This document shows, piece by piece, positions 48,940-59,033 of a stretch of 64,000 bases of DNA. The stretch is from contig OX465579.1 of NCBI GenBank assembly GCA_950022655.1, positions 18,823,088 through 18,887,087 on the forward strand, in the 5' to 3' direction. The notes under the pieces were generated by a model, which saw only the letters and a list, made by a program, of their open reading frames with translations, did no database searches and was not told the DNA's origin. A program made the position numbers and the translations under genes. Every line of letters starts with the position of its first letter. Positions within the stretch are counted from its first letter, which is position 1. The stretch is from Alentia gelatinosa (taxonomy: Eukaryota > Annelida > Polychaeta > Phyllodocida > Polynoidae).

Positions 48940-49291
48940 TAGGGGATCGCGCGCAGCGGTCTCCGGAGGAGGGATACGCGTAGTACGGGTGCCTCCCGGG
49001 AGGAGGCGCCTCGCTGCGCTGTCAGCCTGTGACGTCATTGGGGCGCCCTATATAAGGAGGGCCCCTGAGGCGTGTCGGATTCATTCTGGTGCTCCCGCTT
49101 GTCGAGCGAGGACACCCCCAGGTCGCCCTAATCAGCCCACTCAGTTCCCCCCTGTGGATGTGCGCTATATAAAGGTTAGGTACCACCGGAGAGCGGTAAA
49201 ACTGTGTACGTCCATACAGATTAATAAACCTGTCGTCAAATAAACCGGATCTGCTTGTCGGGTCTTGTGTCCCCTGATAAAAACCACTACA
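48929..49291 (+). repeat. 3' LTR
   Basis: 363 bp, same start and end as the 5' LTR with seven substitutions. It is followed by ATAC (49292-49295) and then the host LINE. Confidence 0.9.
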
Positions 49292-49295
49292 ATAC

Positions 49296-49823
49296 ACTAT
49301 ACCCTTTGATCTTTCTTTTGTTCTTGTGTTTTAAGTTCCTGGAGGCATATGGCAACTGGGTCGGACTCCCTGCTTAATAACTACAGGGATTCCAAGTTTT
49401 CCATAAAATCTCTGCAGATCTATTTCAAGATTCTCAGTTTACTTGCTGTATTCATCTTGTAAAACTGAAAACCTATTGGAATACCTAAAGGTCCTTGTTT
49501 GGATGGGGTTATTTCTAGCTCCATCACCTGTTTTGGTTCTTTGTCTGACCAAGACAATATTTCCCTTTTTAAATTTTTCTGGTGTGGATGTTTTTGTAGG
49601 ACTTGCCTGAGGACGTTTCACAGCCTGAGACCATGACATCCCTGAGGAGGGCGTAGCCATGGCAACTGTTGTTGCTCAGCCTCTTTGTTTTGGTTCCCAT
49701 TATCGGAAGCAGCAATCTTATCCTGCTGTTTGCTACAGCCAGATGTAGAGGCTTCTTCTTTTCCTTGGCTAACAGTGTCCTTAAAGCCAGAGCATGAAGC
49801 TTTTCCCTGGCTGATGACTTCAG
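49296..49823 (-). pseudogene. LINE ORF1 C-terminus and endonuclease N-terminus
   Basis: On the - strand the frame 49660-49439 ends an ORF1 (GMSWSQAVKRPQASPTKTST, then NRFSVLQDEYSK-stop). Downstream, about 49400-49300, the words CLQELKTQEQ fit the start of an apurinic-type endonuclease. This is the 5' part of the LINE whose remainder is at 41653-43574. The Harbinger H2 end cuts it at 49824. Confidence 0.6.
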
Positions 49824-50300
49824 GGTCCTGTTTTATAGTCGTGGCAATCACTAATAGTGATCGTTTCCAGTGCGTCACGTTTCATAGTCGTGATAATCAT
49901 TAATAGTGATCGGTCACAACTGTGACCGATTGAGAGTGACCGTTTCGCATTGCATAGTCATGATCATAAACAGTGATTTTTCCACAAACGATCACTAAAA
50001 TGGTCACTATTTGTGACAAGTTCAAAGGTGTCACTGTCAGTTATCTACTTAGAACTTCGTCATACTGCAGCGATGGCGCAAGTTGTTGTCCGCAAGGCAA
50101 AGAAATATCGTTTGCGGGTGAACCCACTAGATGAATTTGAAGAAGATTTAAAAAAAAAATATCGCCTCTCAAAGAGAATAGTGAGGGAACTGGCAGAAAG
50201 GTACAGAACATCCGTATTTATGAGGGACGCCGACATAAACGGGAGAGGCAAGGGCCTTAGTGCAGATGAGCAGGTGAGTAATGTACTATAATTACATAGT
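49824..50300 (+). mobile_element. Harbinger H2, left end and first exon only
   Basis: CAG (49821-49823) precedes GGTCCTGTTTTATAGTCG, the same TIR position and CWG flank as in H1 and H3. Subterminal repeats of AGTGATCG/TGACCGAT and CATAGTCRTGAT type follow. Only exon 1 of the transposase remains; from roughly 50300-50400 a LINE 3' end takes over. The right border is approximate. Confidence 0.65.
50073..50273 (+). pseudogene. Harbinger transposase exon 1, H2
   Basis: 67 codons starting MAQVVVRKAKKYRLR and ending at a GTGAGT donor in phase 0, exactly as in the other two copies. KKYRLSKRIVRELAERYRTS aligns with the RRYRLSKDVVIELAELYRLS region of H1. Exons 2-5 are missing. Confidence 0.75.
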
Positions 50301-50399
50301 AGAACAAGTTAGTTTACTTTACATGTAATTACCAAGCTGTTATTTACCTTAATATCTTCTACTTCGTTAGTCCATGTGTTATCTTTTCATTACAAACAC

Positions 50400-51227
50400 A
50401 TAGAGATGTGTCCGTCTTGTACTTTTTTTACTCCGTCACCCTATGAGGTAGTGCAACGACTCAAGGTAGTGCAAAATGCTAATGTGTATGCAAAATTATT
50501 TAAACTAGACAGAGTAACGGTTACAGAATCGTGCCCTACGTATTTGTATTTTGGATTACGCCATGGTGCACACTGTCGCGGAGCTCCATCGTCTCACTGG
50601 GGTGGCGACCCTAAGCACTCATAGAAGTGAACTACTTGCAGGTTTTATGCGTCGAGAGTATCTGAGAAGTGTTAACTCAAATGGCGACCAAATGGATGAA
50701 GAAATACATGTTGAACTCGATGTGAACCGAGAGGGAGGGGTGGGTGTGGGTCTGGGACACGGTCGAAATCTACGTTCTAAAAATCAGTGTTTATTCAAGA
50801 AGCTAAAGCCTAAATGTGAATTCTATAAGAAGTCACCTATCCATAGAGGACACACGTTATGGAATGATCTACCAGTATATATAAAAAAGATAGAGGGAAA
50901 GGTTGCTTTCAAGAAAGCTCTAAAAGGATTTCTAGATCAGTAAAATATTTGGTAATAATGGGGTGGCGCCGTGACCCGTTTGTACACCCATCGTCTCACC
51001 TCGTGTAGATATATTGCAACTCGGCAGGATGATGATGTAAAGTGGCACAACCATCAATTGTGTAATCATATATTTACTCAAACTCCTATCCATCAACCAT
51101 TTTCAATATTTCATCTACAGTTTGATTGTATCTATGAGAATACCAACAGCGAAGCTGTACGACTGTAATGCAGCAATGTAAAACCACTCAGTAGAGTGAA
51201 TTGTGAGCAATAAAAAAATTTAAAAAA
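50400..51227 (+). pseudogene. 3' end of a second LINE type
   Basis: Frame 50551-50943 ends with FYKKSPIHRGHTLWNDLPVYI, then VAFKKALKGFLDQ-stop, the usual extreme C-terminus of RTE/CR1/Jockey-like reverse transcriptases without RNase H. Upstream, broken frames from about 50430 (VVQRLKVVQNANVYAKLF) fit the preceding thumb region. A 3' UTR of about 270 bp ends with AATAAA (51210 region) and an A-rich tail near 51227. The element is strongly 5'-truncated and different from the (ACAA)n LINE. Confidence 0.65.
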
Positions 51228-51570
51228 AAGGTCAAAGAATCGGAAGCACATCGTCGTTAGTAAATGTATAGCCTATGGACAGAATAACTGGTTGGAGAAT
51301 TAATCGAAACTTTTCCTAAGTAACATCGCCATGGAGATCGATAGCTACTTATGATACTCTGCTTTGTTCTGTTTTTTTTATCTTGGTATTGTGGAAAGAT
51401 TAAGCATGGTAGATACATACTGAATAGGAACATTAGCACTTTCATAATATGTATTAAAAATGCCCCTCCCAACGTCCTATAGCACAGAAAAAGATACCGT
51501 GTGATACTGATCGTAACCTTTCCTTTACTCTTCCGTTCTCTTCTGTTCATATACGTTTCCGTCATCCTAT
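51228..51570. other. Spacer, nothing recognised
   Basis: No domain-bearing frame or repeat seen on either strand. Confidence 0.4.
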
Positions 51571-51571
51571 G

Positions 51572-51846
51572 TGGGGATGTAGCCTGTAGGTATGTAATTG
51601 TAAGGATGTAGGGATGTAGCATGTAGGGATGAAGTGATGTACTATGTTGAATGTAGTAAGTAGTGATGTAGTATGTAGGGATGTAGTGGTGTAGGATGTA
51701 GGGATGTTATTTGGGATGTAGTGATGTAGGATGTAGGGATGTTTTATGGGATAGTGATGTAGGATCTAGGGCTGTAGTGATGTAGCATGTAGGTATGTAG
51801 CATGTAGGGATGTAGCATTAGGATGTAGTGATGAAGCATGTAGGTA
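51572..51846. repeat. GGATGTAG-type microsatellite array
   Basis: Irregular tandem words GGATGTAGTGATGTAGCATGTAGG over about 275 bp, with a core period of 6-10 bp. Confidence 0.8.
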
Positions 51847-52091
51847 TACATTACCACTCGGATTTTCAACTGGACAAGGTGAGTAAGATGCAAATCTCAA
51901 TAATCTGTTCATATTTTTGCTATTCTGACACAAATTTTCATATAATTTTGCTCCTATAATGTAAATTATTTACTGTATGGATGTCTGAGTGTGTTTTATC
52001 TATTTATTTTGTTTTGGGGACGATCTAAACAAAAAACATCTGGAATGGATAGGATCTTGTCAACATACAATGGCAACAATCCAGGGAGCTG

Positions 52092-52262
52092 GGAGCTGTT
52101 TCACTAGTAGGGGGGTCAAAGCGAGAGGTAGGACTGGAACAGTGGCTCCAACAGTGGCACAAACAGTGGCAGGCCCAAATTTGCGTTTCATCAGTGCTGT
52201 CGCTGTTGAGGTGGGACTAGCTGTCACTGTTGGCACAGCTCTCGCTATGCACATGCGTTTGA
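52092..52262 (-). repeat. Solo Harbinger end, H1 right-end type
   Basis: CTG (52089-52091) then GGAGCTGTTTCACTAG, GGTCAAAGCGAGAGGTAGGA and GCGTTTCATCAGTG follow the reverse complement of the H1 right terminus with moderate divergence. The opposite end and all genes are missing. Confidence 0.7.
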
Positions 52263-52302
52263 CATTTGAATTTATTTGTCAACGGGCCGGTATGACATGG
52301 AA

Positions 52303-52465
52303 TTTCACCGCTTCCCATAGGAATTAAGCAATGAAATTTTTACACGAGTAAGGTATATATATAACCTATAATCGTACCAAATATGAAGAAAATCGGCCAA
52401 GCCGTTCCCAAGTTATCGGCGTTTAAATTCTGTCATAGGAAATACTGCACTTCCCGCCGGTCTCC
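52303..52465. mobile_element. Fragment of the MITE family found at 46259
   Basis: The words GGAATTAAGCAATGAAATTT, ACGAGTAAGGTATA and CCTATAATCGTAC and ATATGAAGAAAA follow 46490-46630 in order. It ends at a 19-G tract (52466-52484). A further scrap, CACTTCCCGTGAGAATTAAGCA, is at 53000-53021. Confidence 0.6.
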
Positions 52466-52760
52466 GGGGGGGGGGGGGGGGGGGACAAACAGAATAGCCG
52501 AAACCCCGCCGCACTATGGAGGGAGTGAAAAAAGAACAGCGACTAACGCAATCGCACAGAGGGAGTAAAAAGTTCAAACGCCGATAATGAGTCTGAAAAT
52601 AGGAATTCTATACAACATATCTAGAAATCCTTGTATACACAATTAACTGGACTAAAATACTATCCACAACTTCTATAGATTTACAATTTAGAGTACCATA
52701 CTAGCCTTTGTTTGTGGAAATGTTACCAACAGTTACGTCCGATACCCCTGGGACAGCCAG

Positions 52761-52972
52761 GGAGCTGTTTCACTAGAAGCTGCAAGTGTCGCTCTGTGTA
52801 ATAGTGGCACCACAGCGACAGTGTGCGTTTCATCAGGAGGTGCACTCAAGCGTGAACGGCACTCGGGAAAGGAGCGACACCAACAGTGGCAGTGACCATT
52901 TCATCAGTAAAATCGGTGTTGCTGTTAGTGTCACTGTGGAGCCTCTGTAAGTGACAGGGTCTACCCTGTCGT
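52761..52972 (+). repeat. Solo Harbinger end, H1 left-end type
   Basis: CAG (52758-52760) then GGAGCTGTTTCACTAGAAGC and about 210 bp closely matching 9947-10160, stopping at CCTGTCG. It is much closer to H1 than H1 is to H3, suggesting recent activity of the H1 subfamily. Confidence 0.75.
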
Positions 52973-53021
52973 TTGTTACGTGTATAGAATACTCTCACCC
53001 ACTTCCCGTGAGAATTAAGCA

Positions 53022-53240
53022 ATAATCATCAGAGGGGTCCTGCTTTTTACGCTGCCTCCTAGCCCGTGCCTGAATTTAATGCTACAGACCAGCTAAACTG
53101 CGATTCACCAATCACTATATTTAAAAAGAAAAACCTTCTACACCCATGTTGTAAAGAGTTAGGATACTTACTAGACTTTGACAATATTTAGTTATGCCAT
53201 AAATATCAGGAAATGAAGACTTAGTGATGAGTTGAGGCTT
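53022..53240 (-). repeat. Inverted duplication, left arm
   Basis: 219 bp, reverse complement of 54227-54445 with a single difference noticed (AAAGAG versus AAAGCG). It contains, on the - strand, the first two thirds of the exon annotated at 54398-54469. Confidence 0.85.
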
Positions 53241-53751
53241 CCAAACTGGCAATTCTTAAACAGGGTATCAGACGTAACGCTTTAAAAAAATCACAACTTC
53301 CTCCATTCACTCAGTTTGTAAATGCAGTTATGTCTAGTTCAAGTCATGAGTATACACTCACATTCAATAAAATATTAGGATTTTATGATGTCTTTATTGC
53401 AAGAGTACATCTCTAATATAGTTTAATCCCTTCCTGTGTTGCCATTTTAAAATCAACATTTTTTGTACTTTTATTTCTATTATAGCCTCATAGCCACTAT
53501 AATACTTTTTATATGACAAAAAAAAACCCTGATCAACCTGGGATTTTACACTTAACCTTTTGATTGCAAAGCAAATGTCTAACTACTGTCCTCTCTATTT
53601 CTATGAAATAGAGAGCTGAAATAGTTGACCTATTTCCGGGGTATCGGACGTAACAATTAAACCACATAAAATAAAGGTATTCGTAATTTCATCGTTCCAG
53701 TAGACACTGCGAGAGCGTCCGTGGTTGGAAAAAATTTACACTCAGCAAGGT

Positions 53752-53940
53752 TTAAAAACAATACTTACAGTGGTTTTCCTCCTTGCTCACACAGGGCAGG
53801 GCGACTGGGGCAGCTAAACAACCCCGGTACACGAGTTTATAAGGTTTAAACTCCATAGGAACTGTGTGGAATGACACATAGACACCACTCGACATCGCCG
53901 ACGGGCGACACGGCCGTGTCGAACGCTTTTGGTCGTACAA
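53752..53940 (-). other. Possible first exon with GC-rich promoter upstream
   Basis: On the - strand a frame opens MYDQKRSTRP / MSSGVYVSFHTVPM and ends at a good donor (CACT then GTAAGT, near 53771). The adjoining 53941-54060 is GC-rich with an inverted CCAAT box (ACCAATCAG) and CACGTGAC, unlike the surrounding AT-rich DNA. It could be the promoter and first exon of the gene whose exons lie in the inverted arms. The phase (1) does not fit the phase-0 exon at 54398, so an exon is missing or the model is wrong. Protein not recognised. Confidence 0.35.
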
Positions 53941-54226
53941 AACAACAAAGCGGTCACATGATATACACGTGACGGCTGGACCAATCAGAAGCGCGGAACG
54001 GGTATGACAGCTGAGGCCGCGGGAACGTCCGTGGCCCGCTTCCCCTTTCTCTCTATCAGTGGTCGCATAGCGGTGGGAGAGGACTCATTCAGTTACGCCA
54101 CGTCAAATCGAACACATAAAATAAAGGTGTCTACAGAGGACCTAAATTACTAAGTATCAATCAAAAATGATATTAATGAAACAGATTAGGTGTATATGGA
54201 ATATGTCAGATACTAGATATCCATCT

Positions 54227-54445
54227 AAGCCTCAACTCATCACTAAGTCTTCATTTCCTGATATTTATGGCATAACTAAATATTGTCAAAGTCTAGTAAG
54301 TATCCTAACGCTTTACAACATGGGTGTAGAAGGTTTTTCTTTTTAAATATAGTGATTGGTGAATCGCAGTTTAGCTGGTCTGTAGCATTAAATTCAGGCA
54401 CGGGCTAGGAGGCAGCGTAAAAAGCAGGACCCCTCTGATGATTAT
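54227..54445 (+). repeat. Inverted duplication, right arm
   Basis: Partner of 53022-53240. The exon at 54398-54469 runs out of this arm without a break in frame. The arm is therefore part of a gene, not a clean transposon terminus. Confidence 0.85.
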
Positions 54446-54743
54446 CATGAGAGGGATGCCGAACGAAAGGTAAGGAACTAGAATAAATGAACTTGTCAAT
54501 TCTGTGTGACAAATTAGTCAATGGTAATTATGTCTGTTATTGAAAGTAACTATTGCCTTGTAAGTGTATTGCAAACTAAGGAAGACTGACAGGAATACAG
54601 CAAAAAAAAGTAGTTTACTCTTGTGAAATGACATGCCTTAAATGTTTGAGAAATTAAATAATATGTGCTTTATTTTTTACATAGAGGAGAAATAGGGATG
54701 CAATGCGTGGTGACACAGAAAAGATCTTCAGAGAAAGAGAGAG
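54398..54743 (+). pseudogene. Two exons of a protein A-like gene, cut by Harbinger H3
   Basis: Exon 54398-54469 (after AATTCAG, 24 codons, donor GTAAGG) encodes ARARRQRKKQDPSDDYHERD then AERK. The next exon starts at 54685 after TTTACATAG with RRNRDAMRGDTEKIF and RERESR, and is interrupted by H3. The basic pattern and the phase-0 intron between ERK and RRN match protein A of H1, where exon 1 ends ERERVK and exon 2 begins KYYKRK. So this looks like a relative of that gene. Start and remainder are not visible here. Confidence 0.5.
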
Positions 54744-54980
54744 CAGGGACCTGTTTCAATAGTTGAAAATCCAATCGCTGTTGGTGTCATTGATCCCACA
54801 GTGGCAGTATAGTAGGTGAAAAGTACAGCGAGCGTCAGCTTGCGAATGAGCGTCACCAACAGTGAAAGTAACCGTTTCACCAGTCAAGTGGCGTTCACTG
54901 CTGCTGCCACTGCGTGAGGTGCTATTACTGAGAGGGCTTACGCTGTTGTTGCTGGGTTTAGTGTCTCATGCGGCTCGACA

Positions 54981-57900
54981 ATGGCGGTACCCTTTGCCAT
55001 ACCCCGACAGCCAAAGGTCCACAAACCGCGAAAGAACCCGTTACTTTATTTTGATGCTGATTTGTTTTGGCGCAGATACCGCCTTACCAAGATTATGGTA
55101 ACAGAACTAGCTGAAGAATTCCGTCTCTCCGGCTTCTGCCGAACTCGGAGTGGAAGAGGCGGTGCTTTGAATGCACAGGCGAGGGTGAGTGTCGTTTTGT
55201 TCTACCACGCCTATTTCTATTGTGCCGTTTTTAATCAATGTTATGTGGGCAACCCACACATACTAAAATGCCTTGTTACCCACATATTTTCCTCTGATTA
55301 ATCGCTTAGTCTTGGGTGAAAACCACATTTAAAAATTTTTTAATAGTTACTGGCAACAATTGCCCACGTGACATGCCATTTATAAAAAAAAATACAGTCC
55401 ATGCCTAGTGATGCGTGTCGGCCTATCTTACGGGGCCTACGTTGTTTGATGTTATTCAACGTGTTTACCTGCCCGTTCTGGTGTACCACATATAAAATGA
55501 GCGTATAAAATAAAAAGGATGCAACACGTTTTATTACTATATATTTAAATCTGTATTTAAAGTAGTGACCTATTGCTCTTGCAGTCTAATTGTCAAGTTT
55601 ATGTTCCAATAGTACATGGGCCTGTGGCGGTAACATAACAAATTCTCCACTCAATTTCGGGTTAACTACCCCTATCCACTGATCTCTGTTACAGTGTTAC
55701 GGAGGTCAGAGTTCGTGAGTGAACCGTAGTTTGCCAATTAAGCACTGTACACCATTTGTAAATTAATAATCCTCTACTCGCTAGTACGAGACATAATTTT
55801 CCGGTAACTAGCGCTTTCTAAACGAAATATAGGTTTAGTCCACGCATATGTGTTGTAGGTGCAATATCAGGCCAGATTTAGGTTTCGTAAATTGATTAGG
55901 TTCCGTTTAAAAAGGAAGGTGATTAATATCTTCATGCGCTAATACAATAGTGGCGTATTGATAGTAATAATAGTGGCCCTAGGTGAGACATGCACGTCAG
56001 AATTTCAACAAATATACGCTTGCTCTAATCACCCCACCTTTCCTCCAGGAATGAGAAATTCTTAAATATATTGTGTGTCCCACTCTGCGGATATCCAATG
56101 GCTAACATAACCTGCCGTTGAGCATTTATCTATTTAAATATTCTTTACTGGTTTTACGTCGACTAGTTTAAAAATAATATATTTTAGTCACCTAGAGTAG
56201 GTAAATATATGTGTGTACATGTTCTTTAACACATACCACCAATATTTCTGTTGGTGGGTAAGGCTTAAACCACCCACAAACCCATCCGCAAAAATTAACA
56301 CCCACAACTAAAGTCCTTTTTTAAATAACTCCGACAGAATGTGTCCGTCAGTAAATGGTTACCCATTTTGTTACGTAGTTAACCGCTGTGTCCGGTTTCA
56401 CTGTACGCTCAGAGTTGGAAGTCTGAAGAAAAACTCGGAAATATTATGGGTGCCTACAGTCACTCCAGTGCATTAGCAATAGTTCTCCTAGTTTAATTGC
56501 CAATGCATACCTATGTGTATTATAAATAAAATTAAAACATTTATTTTACAGTTTTGCCTGGCCCTGCGCTATCTAGCCACCGGGGCCAATTACTCGATCA
56601 TAGGAGATTTCCAAGGAGTCTCCAAGAGTACCGTGTCCCGGGTAGTACACGAGGTTGTCTATTTTTTTGAGAGCGTGAAACACCGTTACATCCGTTGGCC
56701 TAAAACAGTGGCCGAGTTAGATGCCAAAGCACGTGGTTTCTACGAGAACTTCGGACAGATGCCACTATGCGTGGGGGCCTTGGATGGGACCCATATTCCC
56801 ATTTTAACGCCGTCTGAAGCGGAGGTGGACTTCTTAAACAGAAAGGGTTACCACAGCCTTAATGCCCTGGTAAGTGAGGTACTCTTTTATGGCAATATAT
56901 TATATTATTTGTATGTTGTCCTATTTTTATAAACTATAGAATTAATTATGCCTTTTATTATTTATAATTATATTACCCGATATACAGAGTATTATGATTG
57001 CTTAAGCACGGGCCTTTGTAAACTTAAAATTTTTAATGTTTTAGGAAAGGCTTGTTTTTGTTTCATTTTATATTTGCAAAGCTGTACCTGTTTTCTAGTG
57101 AACAGTGTATCTTTGGTAATTGTAAAACACATACCCTATTTATAATCGCTTTTTATTCTTATAGGTAATTTACAGATTTGTTTATGCGTCTATTCCCAGC
57201 ACCCCATAAAGTGTTACTTGTTGTGCCACATCACAAGGTCACATCCCATGCGATATATACAACAGCCGGTTTCAAGGGCCTTAGGCGCACCATAAACAAT
57301 TATGATCCTCCTATACATTCCGTTACACCTATTGCGTTTTCTAATAAAACCACAACGAAGATATTTCTATGAAGAACCGTTGTAATAACGAAGTAGCGCA
57401 GGCGTAAATTATTTATACTTATGTTTAACGTTGTTGGTATAACTTAATGACTCTTCCGTTTAACAGTATGCTTGATTGTATAATAAATTCGTCGTGTTAA
57501 CATCGGTCCAAAACCTTGATCCATACAGGTTGCTGTGGATGCAAAGAAACTGATAACCTACTTGAGTCCTCGATTCCCAGGTTCAGTGCATGATAGTTAT
57601 GCTTTGAAGCGAACCCGCCTTTGGCGTCGATGTAGGCGTGGACGTTTGGGAACTTACTTCATCCTCGGTGACTCAGCGTAAGTAAATAAATAAATAATGT
57701 ATTTTAACATTTTTTTATCTATGAACTTTGCCTGCACTGTCTTACCTATATCTCTGGAATGTGACTATTATTTATACTCGCTAGTTTCTCTTGTAGTGTT
57801 ACGATGGCTGTTCAGAGCATATTGATTTATCCTAAATAAAGAAAGGATATTTGACATATTTTTGATTATTTCGTTAATGGTACTATGACAATAAGAAAAG

Positions 57901-59033
57901 GTGTAGAAGGCGATATAGATCGTGGCCTTGCATGTCCTATAAAAAATACATGAGACTTGTCTAATGTAATCATCTTTGTAATTTGCAGTTACCCTCTGAC
58001 GGAGTTTCTATTTACTCCGTTTCTGCAGCCCGCCAACCGACAGGAACGCCATTTTAACCGGTGGCATGCTCATACCCGTGCAGTAGTAGAACAGACTATA
58101 GGTTTGATGAAACAAAGATTTCGGTTAGTACTTTCACAACTTTCTATTGCAGCTGTTTCGCTTATATTGTAATAGTATAAATTGACTGGCCTACATATTT
58201 TCCTGGGTAAATAATTTGTTAGCCATATCACTTATGGGGTTTTGTACTATGAAAGAGAAATTATATTATTATACCTTTTATATATCTAAATGATCAAGTA
58301 GGTTATATTTTTAAAATATATTAATATTTTTTGAATTATTATATATAATATTATTTTAGATTGATCTCTATAATGTACGGTTAACTTTACGATATTTGAC
58401 GGTTATCCATTACCCCAAATAATCGGTAGTATTAGAAATGTAGTACTGTGGCTGCTTTTTAAAAATTGGTATATAAAATGCATTATTACATAATAGTTTT
58501 CTTAGACTTGTGTATTCCACAACCTAGTAGGCACACATGCTATTTACAAGTTTATTTGAGAAAGTCCTATAATTTTATAAGTTATTTTGTAATTCCAACC
58601 GGTTTATAAAAAGGTTTGGTAAGCATTTATGACATAGAAATAATGTTTTTATTGCACTTAATAAATATCGGTATCCTACCTGTTTTCTTAATTACCAGTC
58701 AAAGAGGTATATTAGGGGGTGGACCTTCACTCTAATTGTTAATACCATATGAACTTTGTCTTTCACTATAGATGTCTCGACCGTCATGGGGGCTACCTGT
58801 ATCACTCCCCTCAAGATTGCTGTGCCATCCTCACCGCATGTGTATGTCTGCATAACATGTGTGTCGCAAGGGGCGTCGAAGTCCCACCAGATGTTGATGG
58901 AGGTCATGAGGGTAGATGGCCAGTTGGCAATGCACCACTGCAACAGCCCCATGTGATGAACAATGTTGCGCACGGAACAGCAGCAGGGCGCGCTAAGCGC
59001 CACCGATATGTAGAGGGAATGTTCCCCATATAG
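54981..59033 (+). CDS. Harbinger DDE transposase, H3
   Basis: Five exons: 54981-55184, 56552-56869, 57529-57677, 57989-58123 and 58772-59033. They total 1068 nt (355 aa), open throughout with GT-AG introns. Exons 2-5 have exactly the same lengths as in H1 (318, 149, 135, 262). Catalytic residues are present: Asp in ALDGTHIPI, Asp in LGDSAYP across exons 3/4 and Glu in VVEQTIGLMKQRFR. Start MAVPFAIPRQPKVHKPRKNP aligns with H1. Intron 1 is only about 1.37 kb and lacks the antisense gene present in H1. Many protein differences from H1 with conserved motifs indicate an old split under purifying selection. Confidence 0.88.
55185..56551. other. H3 transposase intron 1, no nested gene
   Basis: Searched for the basic-domain exons of protein A on the - strand; none seen. 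Confidence 0.45.

Larger units (their letters stand above)
43579..49291 (+). mobile_element. Ty3/Gypsy LTR retrotransposon, GC-rich, defective
   Basis: It has two 363-bp LTRs (43579-43941 and 48929-49291) beginning TGTGGCG and ending CTACA. Both sides carry a 4-bp target duplication ATAC (43575-43578, 49292-49295). A tRNA-Leu primer site follows the 5' LTR, and a purine tract AGAGGGGAGAG precedes the 3' LTR. The order RT, RNase H, integrase is Ty3/Gypsy. Gag and protease are largely unrecognisable, the RT core is deleted and the integrase is split by a MITE. It is inserted in the endonuclease region of a LINE. Confidence 0.9.

Noticed and set aside
53022..54445. A 1.4-kb DNA transposon with 219-bp TIRs
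   Set aside because: The right arm continues in frame into an exon beyond the arm, and no convincing target duplication was found.
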